A program made the translations under genes and the position numbers. Under the pieces are notes generated by a model. The model saw only the letters and a program-made list of their open reading frames with translations, did not search any database and was not told the origin of the DNA. Shown here piece by piece: positions 6,834 to 13,392 of a stretch of DNA of 13,412 nt. Origin of the DNA: Patescibacteria group bacterium (lineage in GTDB: Bacteria; Patescibacteriota; Minisyncoccia; Phycocordibacterales; UBA2100); contig WFZM01000036.1 in NCBI GenBank assembly GCA_015489565.1, positions 1 to 13,412 on the forward strand, written 5' to 3'. Positions within the stretch are counted from its first letter, which is position 1; each line of letters opens with the position of its first letter.

Positions 6834-7736
6834 CTAAATTTCCAAAAGAAGAATTTGCGGCGGATTAAAAAGTCGCATTGGCAGACCTATCTCTCCCGTT
6901 CCACAGGAAATAACAAGCTTACCGTTTTCATTTAAATCATAAAGCCCCCCGTGTGGAAAATCGCCCTTAGTTGGGATAACGTGTTTGTATATAAACGGTA
7001 TGCGTATTTGCCCGCAGTGTGTATGCCCGGCTATAGTAATTGTATTTTTTAAATCAAGATCTAAATCTTTATATTTTAAAGTTATATCAGGATTATGAAG
7101 TAAAATAATAGCTTTTTTTGAATTTAGGGATTTTAAAATTTCCAAGTCGGCTTTATCCTCCCAGATTTCTCCCAAAGCATAAATCTTCCAGTCTTTAAAG
7201 GAGGTCTCTTGGTTCTCCAAAATTTCAACCCCCGCATTTTTAAGAGCTTCCTTTACTTCCTCCTTCTTTCTTAGGCCGCTTTGTACAATATCGTGATTGC
7301 CAAATACCGCTATGGATTTTGCCTTCAGATTTTTAAGAGGCGCCAAATCGCTTTTAGTATCATTAGAAAAATATATAAAGTCTCCGGGTAGTAAAATCAA
7401 ATCAACCTTTAAGTTGTTTACTTTGTCAACCACTCTTTTTAAAAAGCCGGGGCTTTTATAGGCTCCAATATGCGTATCTGAAAATACAGCGACCTTAATT
7501 TCGGGATTTTGGCTTAGTTTTATCTTTTTAACCGTAATAATCTGTGGTTCTATAAAACGCGACCAAATAAAGACTGCGCTAAAGAGAATTAAAAAAATCA
7601 AAACTGCGCGCAAAGAAAAACTTAAAACAGTATATTTTTTAAACAACAAAAAAGCAGACAAGAATAAAATAAAAAAGGTCAAATATGAAAGATAATATAT
7701 GCTTTTGGCTAAAAATAAAAACTCGGTATTTTGCAT
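6834..7736 (-). CDS. Membrane-anchored YkuE-type metallophosphoesterase
   Basis: This 300-aa protein is a calcineurin-like metallophosphoesterase with a bimetal centre. The motifs appear in order: FSDTHIG (85-91), LLPGDF (115-120), FGNHD (145-149), LLHNPD (213-218), AGHTHCGQIRIP (236-247), then a C-terminal block with HGGLY and CGTGEIGLPMR typical of YkuE-like proteins. Two hydrophobic helices (about 9-31 and 41-60) form an N-terminal membrane anchor, placing the catalytic domain on one face of the membrane. Relatives hydrolyse phosphodiesters or pyrophosphates, including UDP-diacylglucosamine in LpxH-type members; the substrate here is unknown and an envelope role is only inferred. Its ATG is preceded at 6 nt by an extended -10 box. 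Confidence 0.88.
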   Translation of the reverse strand: MQNTEFLFLAKSIYYLSYLTFFILFLSAFLLFKKYTVLSFSLRAVLIFLILFSAVFIWSRFIEPQIITVKKIKLSQNPEIKVAVFSDTHIGAYKSPGFLKRVVDKVNNLKVDLILLPGDFIYFSNDTKSDLAPLKNLKAKSIAVFGNHDIVQSGLRKKEEVKEALKNAGVEILENQETSFKDWKIYALGEIWEDKADLEILKSLNSKKAIILLHNPDITLKYKDLDLDLKNTITIAGHTHCGQIRIPFIYKHVIPTKGDFPHGGLYDLNENGKLVISCGTGEIGLPMRLFNPPQILLLEI

Positions 7737-7742
7737 CTCAGT

Positions 7743-7751
7743 ATTTTAACA
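7743..7751 (-). promoter_or_regulatory. Extended -10 promoter of the metallophosphoesterase gene
   Basis: The minus strand reads TGT-TAAAAT then ACTGAG and the ATG at 7736, a 6-nt gap. The hexamer matches the -10 consensus at five of six positions and carries the TGN extension. The spacing predicts a leaderless transcript. Confidence 0.52.
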
Positions 7752-7771
7752 CAATGCAAAAAAGATAAAAA

Positions 7772-8149
7772 CTATCGCCGTAATCCCAAGCCTATTTCAA
7801 TAATTTCACTTTTTAAACACCATGGTTCAGCAGATTCTTTAGAATACTCAAGATAAAATTTTATAACTTCTCGCTTTCTATCTACGTTGCAAGAAATTCG
7901 TATAAACTTCAAATCACTCAATAAGGTAATAGCGTTTATGCTATCTTTTGTCTTCAAACGTAAGGCAAAAGCAGCTTTAGAATCTTCAAGCTCCTCAAAC
8001 TCTAAAGTAAAAAAAGGAAAGTTTATATAATAAATAGTAGAAGATTCAAGTTTTGACAAGACTCCTGGCGTATTAATGGCTATTTGTCCAGCCCTTTGTG
8101 CTACTGTAGCTATTGTCCTAAAATTTCCACTTTCCAAATTCTCCAGCAT
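7772..8149 (-). CDS. Hypothetical 125-aa protein
   Basis: I do not recognise this protein. It has no membrane helix or signal peptide and alternates short beta-like segments (for example STIYYINFPFFTLEFEEL at 37-54, AAFALRLK at 59-66, and DLKFIRISCNV at 79-89), consistent with a small compact mostly-beta or alpha/beta fold. The N-terminus (GNFRTIATVAQRAGQIAI) looks helical. It stands alone: gyrA's terminator lies upstream and the phosphoesterase has its own promoter downstream. It also has the only canonical -35/-10 promoter in the window and a leader of about 50 nt, unlike its neighbours. That suggests independent control. Codon use and composition resemble the surrounding genes. Confidence 0.6.
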   Translation of the reverse strand: MLENLESGNFRTIATVAQRAGQIAINTPGVLSKLESSTIYYINFPFFTLEFEELEDSKAAFALRLKTKDSINAITLLSDLKFIRISCNVDRKREVIKFYLEYSKESAEPWCLKSEIIEIGLGLRR

Positions 8150-8175
8150 ATTTTTTATTAAGCTCTTTAATAATA

Positions 8176-8197
8176 ATCAGACTGGCACCTATCTGAT
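8176..8197 (-). other. Small hairpin in the leader of the 125-aa protein gene
   Basis: ATCAGA (8176-8181) and TCTGAT (8192-8197) form a perfect 6-bp stem around a 10-nt loop, within the predicted 5' leader. No riboswitch family was recognised and the stem is short, so it may be incidental. Confidence 0.3.
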
Positions 8198-8205
8198 CTG
8201 GATAT

Positions 8206-8234
8206 TTTATACCTTTTAGCTTAAGCTAAGTCAA
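8206..8234 (-). promoter_or_regulatory. Canonical sigma70-type promoter with palindromic spacer
   Basis: On the minus strand TTGACT (8229-8234) and TATAAA (8206-8211) are separated by exactly 17 nt, each one base off consensus. The spacer is almost filled by a perfect 14-bp palindrome, TTAGCTTAAGCTAA (8216-8229), in a position where a bound repressor would block RNA polymerase. Transcription should start near 8199, giving a leader of about 50 nt before the ATG at 8149. The promoter begins immediately after the gyrA terminator. Confidence 0.72.
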
Positions 8235-8235
8235 G

Positions 8236-8270
8236 AAAAAGCGTCCGCGACAGAGCCGCGGACGCTTTTT
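8236..8270 (-). terminator. Intrinsic terminator after gyrA (bidirectional form)
   Basis: A perfect inverted repeat has arms AAAAAGCGTCCGCG (8236-8249) and CGCGGACGCTTTTT (8257-8270) with a 7-nt loop. The GC-rich core is nine base pairs and is flanked by an A-run on one side and a T-run on the other, so it can terminate in both directions. It lies 11 bases after the gyrA stop at 8282. Confidence 0.93.
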
Positions 8271-8281
8271 AGTCTTTATTT

Positions 8282-10765
8282 TTACGCATCAAGTGAGTCT
8301 TTTAATGTTATGATAGACGCCACTTCATCTTTGTCACGCAATTTCATTATGCGCACACCTTGAGTTTGCCTACCTTGCAGTTTTACCTCATCCAGGTCAG
8401 TCCTTATTACAACTCCGTTTTTGGAAATTGCAACCAGCTCACCACCTAGCTTGTCTATAATTTCAGCACCAACTATTTCTTTGGTTTTTGGGCTTATTTG
8501 AATTGTTTTTATGCCGGAGCCGCCACGAGATTGAGTACGATACTCCTCAACGCCTGTTTTCTTTCCATAACCCGTACTTGTTATTACGAGCAATGCCTTA
8601 TTGTCTTTGTCTTTGCTGTTTACCACTCCGGCACCTACTACAATATCATCTTTTTTCAAACTTATACCTTTTACACCGGCTGCCGCACGACCCATAGCGC
8701 GAACATCTGACTCTTTAAAGCGAATGGATTGACCCCCTTTTGTTACCATAAATATCTCATCTTTATCTCGTACAAAACCTGCAGAAATCAGCCTGTCTCC
8801 GTCTTTTAGCTTTATAGCGATTATTCCGTTTCTGCGAACATCAAAGAATTGCTTAGCCTCTGTCTTTTTAATAAGTCCGCTACGTGTAGCCATGAAAAGA
8901 TGTAGACCTTTTTCTTCTTTTGTATCTTTTGGCATTGGCAATACCGATGTAACTCGCTCTCCCTGCTCTATGGAAAGGAAGTTCATTATGGACTTTCCTT
9001 TTGTGGAGCGCTTACCTTCCGGCAGTTCGTACATTTTTATTTTATAGACCTTTCCTTTGTCGGTAAAGAAAAGAAGGTCTGAGTGCGCCGAAGCAGTCAA
9101 AAATACGCTTACCACGTCTTCCTCTTTTGTGTTCATGTCCACAACTCCCACGCCGCCACGCTTTTGCTTTTTGTATTCAGATGGATTGGTGCGCTTTACA
9201 TATCCCCCTTTGGTAAGCACGAGTGCAAATTCCTCGTCCGGCACCAAATCTTCCATTGAGAAATTCTTTGCGGCGCGCGCCATTATTTTTGTCCGCCGTT
9301 CATCGCCATATTTATCCGCTATTTCTTGAAGCTCTTTTTTAATCAAATTCATAAGTTTCTTTTTACTCTTTAGTATGGCTTCAAGTTCTTTTATAAGCTT
9401 CTGGATTTCTTTAAGCTCGTCTTCTATCTTCTTGCGTTCAAGGTTGGCAAGCTTTTGAAGCTTCATTTCCAGTATGGCATTGGCTTGTATTTCAGAAAAC
9501 TTAAATTTCTTCATCAGGTTATTGCGCGCAGTCGGAACGTCTTTTGAAGCTTTAATGGTTTTTATTACTTCATCTATATGATCCAGCGCCTTTTTAAGCC
9601 CCAGCAAAATGTGCTCACGAGCTTTTGCTTTGTCTAGCTCAAACTGAGTTCTACGTGTTACAACTTCCGTTCTGTGACTTATGTAGTTTTCCAATATAGC
9701 TTTTAAGGATAGAGTTTGGGGCACCCCGTCAACAAGTGCGAGCATATTGTAGTGGAAAGTATCTTCAAGTTGAGTATGCTTGTAAATATAATTCAAAACA
9801 TTTTGCGGATGCGCTGAACTTTTTAAGTCTATAACTACGCGAATATCGCTCGTGGATTCGTCTCTTATGTCTTTTATGCCGTCTAGTTTTTTATCATGCA
9901 CCAGCGAAGCTATTTTTTGCAAGAGGGTTGCTTTGTTTACTCTGTAAGGAAGAGAGCTTATGACTATCTGGTGTTTCCCTTTTTTACCTTCTACAATTTC
10001 AGCTTCCCCACGCACCACAACTCCGCCACGCCCGGTAGCATAGGCGTGTGCAATGTCTTTTTTGTTAAAAGCTATACCTCCAACCGGAAAATCCGGGCCT
10101 TTGACAAATTCAAGCAAATCTTCCGTGCTGGCTTTGGGGTTGTCTATAAGGTGCACAGTGGCATCCACAAGCTCACGCAAATTGTGAGGAGGAATATTGG
10201 TTGCCATACCAACAGCAATACCGAGCGTTCCGTTTAAAAGTAAGTTGGGTACAGCGGCGGGCAAAACGGTTGGCTCCTGGTGAGTATTGTCAAAGTTTGG
10301 ACGAAAATCAACAGTATTTTTCTCTATATCACGAAGCATCTCCACGGCAAGCCCGGACATCTTAGCTTCAGTATAACGATAGGCTGCAGCCGGGTCGCCA
10401 TCTATGGACCCAAAGTTTCCCTGACCTATAATCAACGGATAGCGCATGGAAAAGTCTTGTGCCATACCTACCATAGTGTCATAGACCGCCGAGTCACCGT
10501 GAGGGTGGTATTTACCTATAACTTCACCTACTACCGTTGCGGACTTTTTGGTCTTGGCTTGTGGGGTAAGCCCGGACTTGTGCATAGCGTAAAGTATGCG
10601 CCTGTGTACGGGCTTAAGCCCGTCGCGCACATCAGGCAAGGCGCGGGAAGTAATAACGCTCATCGCATAGTTCAAATACGACTCTTTAACTTCGGCGGAA
10701 ATACCCTGTTCTATCACACCTTTTTCTTCATTTTGTTCTTCTTTTTTATCTTTTTTATCTCTCAT
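8282..10765 (-). CDS. gyrA: DNA gyrase subunit A
   Basis: This 827-aa protein is the cleavage-and-rejoining subunit of gyrase, which supercoils DNA with GyrB. The N-terminal domain has YLNYAMSVITSRALPDVRDG (30-49), KPVHRRILYAM, KYHPHGDSAVYDT (85-97) and the active-site Tyr131 in AAAYRYTE. The quinolone-pocket positions equivalent to E. coli Ser83 and Asp87 are Ser92 and Asp96, the susceptible-type residues. A long charged helical region (about 380-490) forms the coiled-coil tower. The C-terminal beta-pinwheel includes a GyrA-box variant QKRGGVG (534-540; usual form QRRGGKG), which favours GyrA over ParC, plus repeated blade motifs such as TQSRGGSG (744-751). No intein is present. The ATG follows the stop of a small membrane protein by three bases, so it is probably cotranscribed from the promoter upstream of the metallo-beta-lactamase-fold gene. 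GyrB is not in the window. Confidence 0.97.
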   Translation of the reverse strand: MRDKKDKKEEQNEEKGVIEQGISAEVKESYLNYAMSVITSRALPDVRDGLKPVHRRILYAMHKSGLTPQAKTKKSATVVGEVIGKYHPHGDSAVYDTMVGMAQDFSMRYPLIIGQGNFGSIDGDPAAAYRYTEAKMSGLAVEMLRDIEKNTVDFRPNFDNTHQEPTVLPAAVPNLLLNGTLGIAVGMATNIPPHNLRELVDATVHLIDNPKASTEDLLEFVKGPDFPVGGIAFNKKDIAHAYATGRGGVVVRGEAEIVEGKKGKHQIVISSLPYRVNKATLLQKIASLVHDKKLDGIKDIRDESTSDIRVVIDLKSSAHPQNVLNYIYKHTQLEDTFHYNMLALVDGVPQTLSLKAILENYISHRTEVVTRRTQFELDKAKAREHILLGLKKALDHIDEVIKTIKASKDVPTARNNLMKKFKFSEIQANAILEMKLQKLANLERKKIEDELKEIQKLIKELEAILKSKKKLMNLIKKELQEIADKYGDERRTKIMARAAKNFSMEDLVPDEEFALVLTKGGYVKRTNPSEYKKQKRGGVGVVDMNTKEEDVVSVFLTASAHSDLLFFTDKGKVYKIKMYELPEGKRSTKGKSIMNFLSIEQGERVTSVLPMPKDTKEEKGLHLFMATRSGLIKKTEAKQFFDVRRNGIIAIKLKDGDRLISAGFVRDKDEIFMVTKGGQSIRFKESDVRAMGRAAAGVKGISLKKDDIVVGAGVVNSKDKDNKALLVITSTGYGKKTGVEEYRTQSRGGSGIKTIQISPKTKEIVGAEIIDKLGGELVAISKNGVVIRTDLDEVKLQGRQTQGVRIMKLRDKDEVASIITLKDSLDA

Positions 10766-10768
10766 ACG

Positions 10769-11110
10769 CTAAATTTCTAAATTAAACGGCTCTCTTTTAT
10801 AGTCATTTTCTTGCTCTTTTTGTGTATTAGAAGCTTTTTTTGAGGTTAAGTCATAAAAACTACTTCCCAAAGATTCCAAGGCTGCTGCCTCTTGATTATC
10901 TAAATTGTTGTTTTTGCTGTTATTTTGCATTTCTTTTTCAGGGCCCTTCTTAGCTCTTGGCACTTTAACAGTCTCGGAGTTCACAGGACTAAATCCGGCA
11001 ACCCATACAAAAAACAAAAGCACGGCAACCGTCCCTGAAGCCAAGAAAGCATAGGTTAGTTTTTGCTCATCACTTGCATTCTCTTGAATATGTTTTAAGA
11101 CCTTCTTCAT
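10769..11110 (-). CDS. Small single-pass membrane protein, hypothetical
   Basis: I do not recognise this 113-aa protein. A short charged N-terminus (1-17, three Lys and one His, but also acidic residues) precedes one hydrophobic helix (about 18-40, YAFLASGTVAVLLFFVWVAG) and a low-complexity polar tail rich in Lys, Glu, Asn and Gln with no predicted globular core. The layout suggests a membrane anchor with a disordered tail; which side the tail faces is uncertain. It lies 13 bases after the metallo-beta-lactamase-fold gene and 3 bases before gyrA, so it is very likely part of their operon. Confidence 0.68.
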   Translation of the reverse strand: MKKVLKHIQENASDEQKLTYAFLASGTVAVLLFFVWVAGFSPVNSETVKVPRAKKGPEKEMQNNSKNNNLDNQEAAALESLGSSFYDLTSKKASNTQKEQENDYKREPFNLEI

Positions 11111-11123
11111 AAGAATTTAGAAT

Positions 11124-11753
11124 TTAAGACTTCAAGACTATAAGTTCCGCATTTTTGTCTTCCAAATCTTTCTTTTTAAATACAAATTTCTCTATTGGCG
11201 ACGCGTCTGAACTTGCCTCCTTTAAAAAGTTTTTAAGCGAATCCTTTTTGCCAAGCGCTTCAAAGTGTACCGGAATTATAATCTTGGGCTCGAGCGAGAC
11301 TGCCAGCTTATAAGCCTCGGCATAATTTAAGACGCCTTCATCACCAATAGGAACAAAAACAATATCTACCGACTCCATGTCTTCTATGAAATCCAATTTA
11401 GCTTTGGGGTCTGACAAGGCGCCAAAGAAAATCATGTTTACATTATCCACGGTTAAACTATAGATTGTGTTTAACCCTTGTTTTTTGTATTCGCTTTTGC
11501 TCTCAGTTCCGTGCACAAATACATTTTTGATTTCGTACTCACCCGGACCATCTATAACAAATGGCTCTTTATCTTTGCGAGTCACCTCCGCCACACCGTT
11601 AAATTCCGGCAAATTTCTGCTGACTAGCACTAGATCGGCTCCAAAGCGGACAGGTTTTATTTTTTTAAAATCTTTTGAAATGGGGTTTACGGCTATCGTT
11701 AAATCGCCACTGCTTATCTTTATCATTTGCACCCCGTGGTATGTAATAATCAT
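11124..11753 (-). CDS. Metallo-beta-lactamase-fold protein, apparently lacking the HxHxDH motif
   Basis: This 209-aa protein follows the pattern of UlaG-like (COG2220-type) metallo-beta-lactamase-fold hydrolases: MIITYHGVQMIKI start, INP-like AVNPISK (21-27), DGPGEYEIKNV (68-78), MIFFGALSD (107-115), VDIVFVPIGDEG (129-140) and IIIPVHFEA (158-166). Where active members carry THxHxDH it reads SRNLPEF (45-51), so both leading His, the Asp and the last His are replaced. It may be a non-catalytic member or use other metal ligands (His6, His81 and His163 remain). The start is set at ATG 11753: the -10 hexamer abuts an in-frame ATG at 11762, which would lie upstream of the expected transcription start. 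It heads a probable operon with the small membrane protein and gyrA. Confidence 0.78.
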   Translation of the reverse strand: MIITYHGVQMIKISSGDLTIAVNPISKDFKKIKPVRFGADLVLVSRNLPEFNGVAEVTRKDKEPFVIDGPGEYEIKNVFVHGTESKSEYKKQGLNTIYSLTVDNVNMIFFGALSDPKAKLDFIEDMESVDIVFVPIGDEGVLNYAEAYKLAVSLEPKIIIPVHFEALGKKDSLKNFLKEASSDASPIEKFVFKKKDLEDKNAELIVLKS

Positions 11754-11762
11754 AACAGGCAT

Positions 11763-11783
11763 ATTATAACAGCTTTAAAGCTG
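11763..11783 (-). promoter_or_regulatory. Extended -10 promoter with adjoining 14-bp palindrome
   Basis: The minus strand reads TGT-TATAAT (11771-11763), nine bases before the ATG at 11753. A perfect palindrome CAGCTTTAAAGCTG (11770-11783) overlaps the TG of the extended element and lies where a regulator would compete with RNA polymerase. The half-sites AGCTT/AAGCT match those in the promoter at 8206-8234. No good -35 is visible at 16-18 nt spacing. Confidence 0.6.
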
Positions 11784-11820
11784 AAAATCTATTTTGACAA
11801 ATTATGGCTTTTGTGAGTTA

Positions 11821-11888
11821 AGTTCTTGAGCTTTTTGGGTGGAGGTGCCTATGCTGTAAGCAAGAGCATCTCTCTGATTTAAAGAACT
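11821..11888. other. Structured intergenic stretch after the YgjP-like gene
   Basis: Nested inverted repeats occupy this 125-bp gap. Outer arms are AGTTCTT (11821-11827) and AAGAACT (11882-11888, touching the stop codon). Inner arms are GAGGTGC (11842-11848) and GCATCTC (11866-11872), pairing with one G-U wobble on the plus strand. Innermost is TGC/GCA around a 5-nt loop (11852-11862). No T-run follows, so it is not a standard terminator. The wobble makes plus-strand RNA fold slightly better than minus-strand RNA. A perfect TTGACA lies on the plus strand at 11794-11799 but with a poor -10. Function unknown. Confidence 0.3.
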
Positions 11889-12436
11889 CAGAAGATTTTA
11901 TTTAATTCTATGCGATTTTTCTTATAATTTGGCACATATTCTTCTACAATCTTCCAAAATGCCGGAGAGTGATTCATCTGACGCAAATGAGCAAGCTCGT
12001 GCACAATCAAATAATCCGCCTGTTCCGGCTTTAAGAAAATTATTTTATAATTAAAATTCAAATTCTTCTTTATGGAACAACTGCCCCAGCGAGTTTTCAT
12101 ATTTTTGATTGCTATCCTATTGTAGTCTAAATCCATTTGCGTTGCCCAGTATGCCACGCGCTTAGCGCAAAACTCTCTTGCCTTTTCGCGATATTTCTCA
12201 TACTGCTCGCGTGAATAATTAAAAAGCCGTGGATCTGCATTTTGCGGGCGCTTTGTTTGCATCTTTTGCAGCTGCCTCAAAATCCAATCCCTCTTTTGCT
12301 CCACAAGCCGCTCGGCAAAATATTTCGGCACAAGCCTTGGCGCTGTCACCACCACTTCCCCACGCGCACTCACCGAGAGTCTCACACTCTTTGCTCGCGC
12401 CGACTTTTTTATTTTATAGTTGATTTTTTGCGCCAT
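11888..12436 (-). CDS. YgjP-like zinc metallopeptidase (DUF45, SprT-like)
   Basis: The 182-aa protein matches the YgjP/DUF45 family of small gluzincin-like metallopeptidases. Landmarks are the N-terminal SVRLSVSARGEVVVTAP (17-33), the family core KNMKTRWGSCS (111-121) and NLNFNYKIIFLKPEQADYLI (125-144), and the zinc site HELAH (146-150) with third ligand His156 in MNHSPAFW. Glu147 is the expected catalytic base. Length and order match the family. The biological substrate of the family is not well established; it is a soluble cytoplasmic protein with no signal peptide. The gene starts 31 bases after the exonuclease stop; a TATAAG box 4 nt before the ATG is a weak promoter candidate, so it may depend on the exonuclease transcript. 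Confidence 0.9.
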   Translation of the reverse strand: MAQKINYKIKKSARAKSVRLSVSARGEVVVTAPRLVPKYFAERLVEQKRDWILRQLQKMQTKRPQNADPRLFNYSREQYEKYREKAREFCAKRVAYWATQMDLDYNRIAIKNMKTRWGSCSIKKNLNFNYKIIFLKPEQADYLIVHELAHLRQMNHSPAFWKIVEEYVPNYKKNRIELNKIF

Positions 12437-12467
12437 AATGCTTATAAAGAAATGTATTTTGCGTTTT

Positions 12468-13211
12468 CTATTTCTCCAAAAGCTTCCTCAAAGTGTAAAT
12501 CCAGTCTTCATTTTGGTCGTGAGCATTTTCAGTGTCGTTTTCTTTTTGTTTAAGGAGCCACTCTAAATATCCGGGGTCAATTTCCGCAATTTCTTTTAAA
12601 AGTTTGCCGGTATATTTACCAAAAGATATTCTTTTAATTTCCACAGGGCTCTCTGTTATCTCAATCATTTTCTCAATCACCGCATCATGCTCACCCAAGT
12701 CCTCAAAAAGCTTATTGTAAAGTCTCTCAAAAAGCACTTTAAGAACTCGCACATCACCTAGAGCATCGTGCGCCTGAGCTTCTTTAACACGCAAATCAAG
12801 CGCATAGCGCAAATATTGCAAACGATATGCTCCAAGTTTTGCATCTTTATCTAAATATTGCGAAACTTTTAAAGTGTCTATAAGCTTATTTATCTGCAGA
12901 CCTTCTTTGGCAAGCATTGCCGCATCAAATTGCGCATTGTGCGCCACAAAAATTACATCCGGATTAGCCAAAAGTTCTAGCAAATGCTTGTGGGTTTTAG
13001 AGCCTTCAAACGGCTCTTTGTCTGCTACATCGCGATTTGTATAATGCGTAGCTTCCATCGCCTCAATGCAAAGTGGCACCGGGGGCTTGAACATTTCCAT
13101 GTATTCTTTACCATCAAAATCGTACGCCACTTGAAAAACTCTATCCTTCTCTTCCCGTCCCGTTGTTTCCGTATCTATAAAAAGCAGATTTTTAAATTTA
13201 TCTTCGACCAT
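12468..13211 (-). CDS. DEDDh 3'-5' exonuclease (DnaQ/ExoX-like) with C-terminal ExoX-type domain
   Basis: The 247-aa protein is a DnaQ-superfamily exonuclease. Residues for two-metal catalysis are visible: Asp13 and Glu15 in FIDTETTG, Asp96 in AHNAQFD, His148 and Asp153 in AHDALGD (the DEDDh arrangement). After the catalytic domain (about 7-170) comes ISFGKYTGKLLKEIAEIDPG and YLEWLLKQ (195-222), matching the small C-terminal module found in exodeoxyribonuclease X-like proteins (FGKYKGK...DYLxWLL). It is therefore more likely an ExoX-like repair or processing exonuclease than a replicative epsilon subunit. It could also act on RNA. The ATG has an extended -10 box 10 nt upstream and nothing else resembling a ribosome-binding site. 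Confidence 0.9.
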   Translation of the reverse strand: MVEDKFKNLLFIDTETTGREEKDRVFQVAYDFDGKEYMEMFKPPVPLCIEAMEATHYTNRDVADKEPFEGSKTHKHLLELLANPDVIFVAHNAQFDAAMLAKEGLQINKLIDTLKVSQYLDKDAKLGAYRLQYLRYALDLRVKEAQAHDALGDVRVLKVLFERLYNKLFEDLGEHDAVIEKMIEITESPVEIKRISFGKYTGKLLKEIAEIDPGYLEWLLKQKENDTENAHDQNEDWIYTLRKLLEK

Positions 13212-13221
13212 AATTCGTAGT

Positions 13222-13230
13222 ATTGTATCA
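13222..13230 (-). promoter_or_regulatory. Extended -10 promoter of the exonuclease gene
   Basis: The minus strand reads TGA-TACAAT, then ten bases, then the ATG at 13211. A -35 candidate TTTAAA (13245-13250, 17-nt spacer) matches four of six positions. The expected leader is about 3-4 nt. Confidence 0.55.
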
Positions 13231-13324
13231 CATGAAGTTTTATTTTTAAATTAAGCGTATAAGTTTACTGAAGCTTGCAAACTTGCATATTTTGACTAAT
13301 TTCAATTTTAGCATCACAAACAAA

Positions 13325-13360
13325 GCGCGATTTGGCTTTGCCAAATCGCGCGCTTTTTTG
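13325..13360. terminator. Strong hairpin terminator near the right end
   Basis: Arms GCGCGATTTGGC (13325-13336) and GCCAAATCGCGC (13340-13351) pair perfectly around a TTT loop, a 12-bp stem. On the plus strand it is followed by six T (13354-13359). On the minus strand it is followed by TTTGTTTG. With no plus-strand gene nearby, the most likely role is to end a minus-strand gene lying beyond the contig end, isolating the exonuclease promoter. The bases between it and the exonuclease (13231-13324) hold no coding signal that I can see. Confidence 0.78.
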
Positions 13361-13392
13361 TTTCTTATTTCATTTTTTATTTATTATCTTTT

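Noticed and set aside
8282..10765. Intein or insertion in gyrA
   Set aside because: The conserved blocks around the active-site Tyr and the tower are contiguous and the length is normal.
10280..10780. Plus-strand 166-aa open frame opposite the 5' end of gyrA
   Set aside because: It is antisense to well-conserved gyrA codons, its sequence looks like the shadow of that frame, and it has no start signals.
1242..12436. TGA recoded as glycine or tryptophan
   Set aside because: TGA ends ftsW, the acyltransferase and the YgjP-like gene at normal family lengths, and no gene needs TGA read-through.
20..13392. tRNA, rRNA, CRISPR array, insertion sequence or prophage
   Set aside because: No cloverleaf-like segments, regularly spaced repeats, transposase or phage genes were found on either strand.
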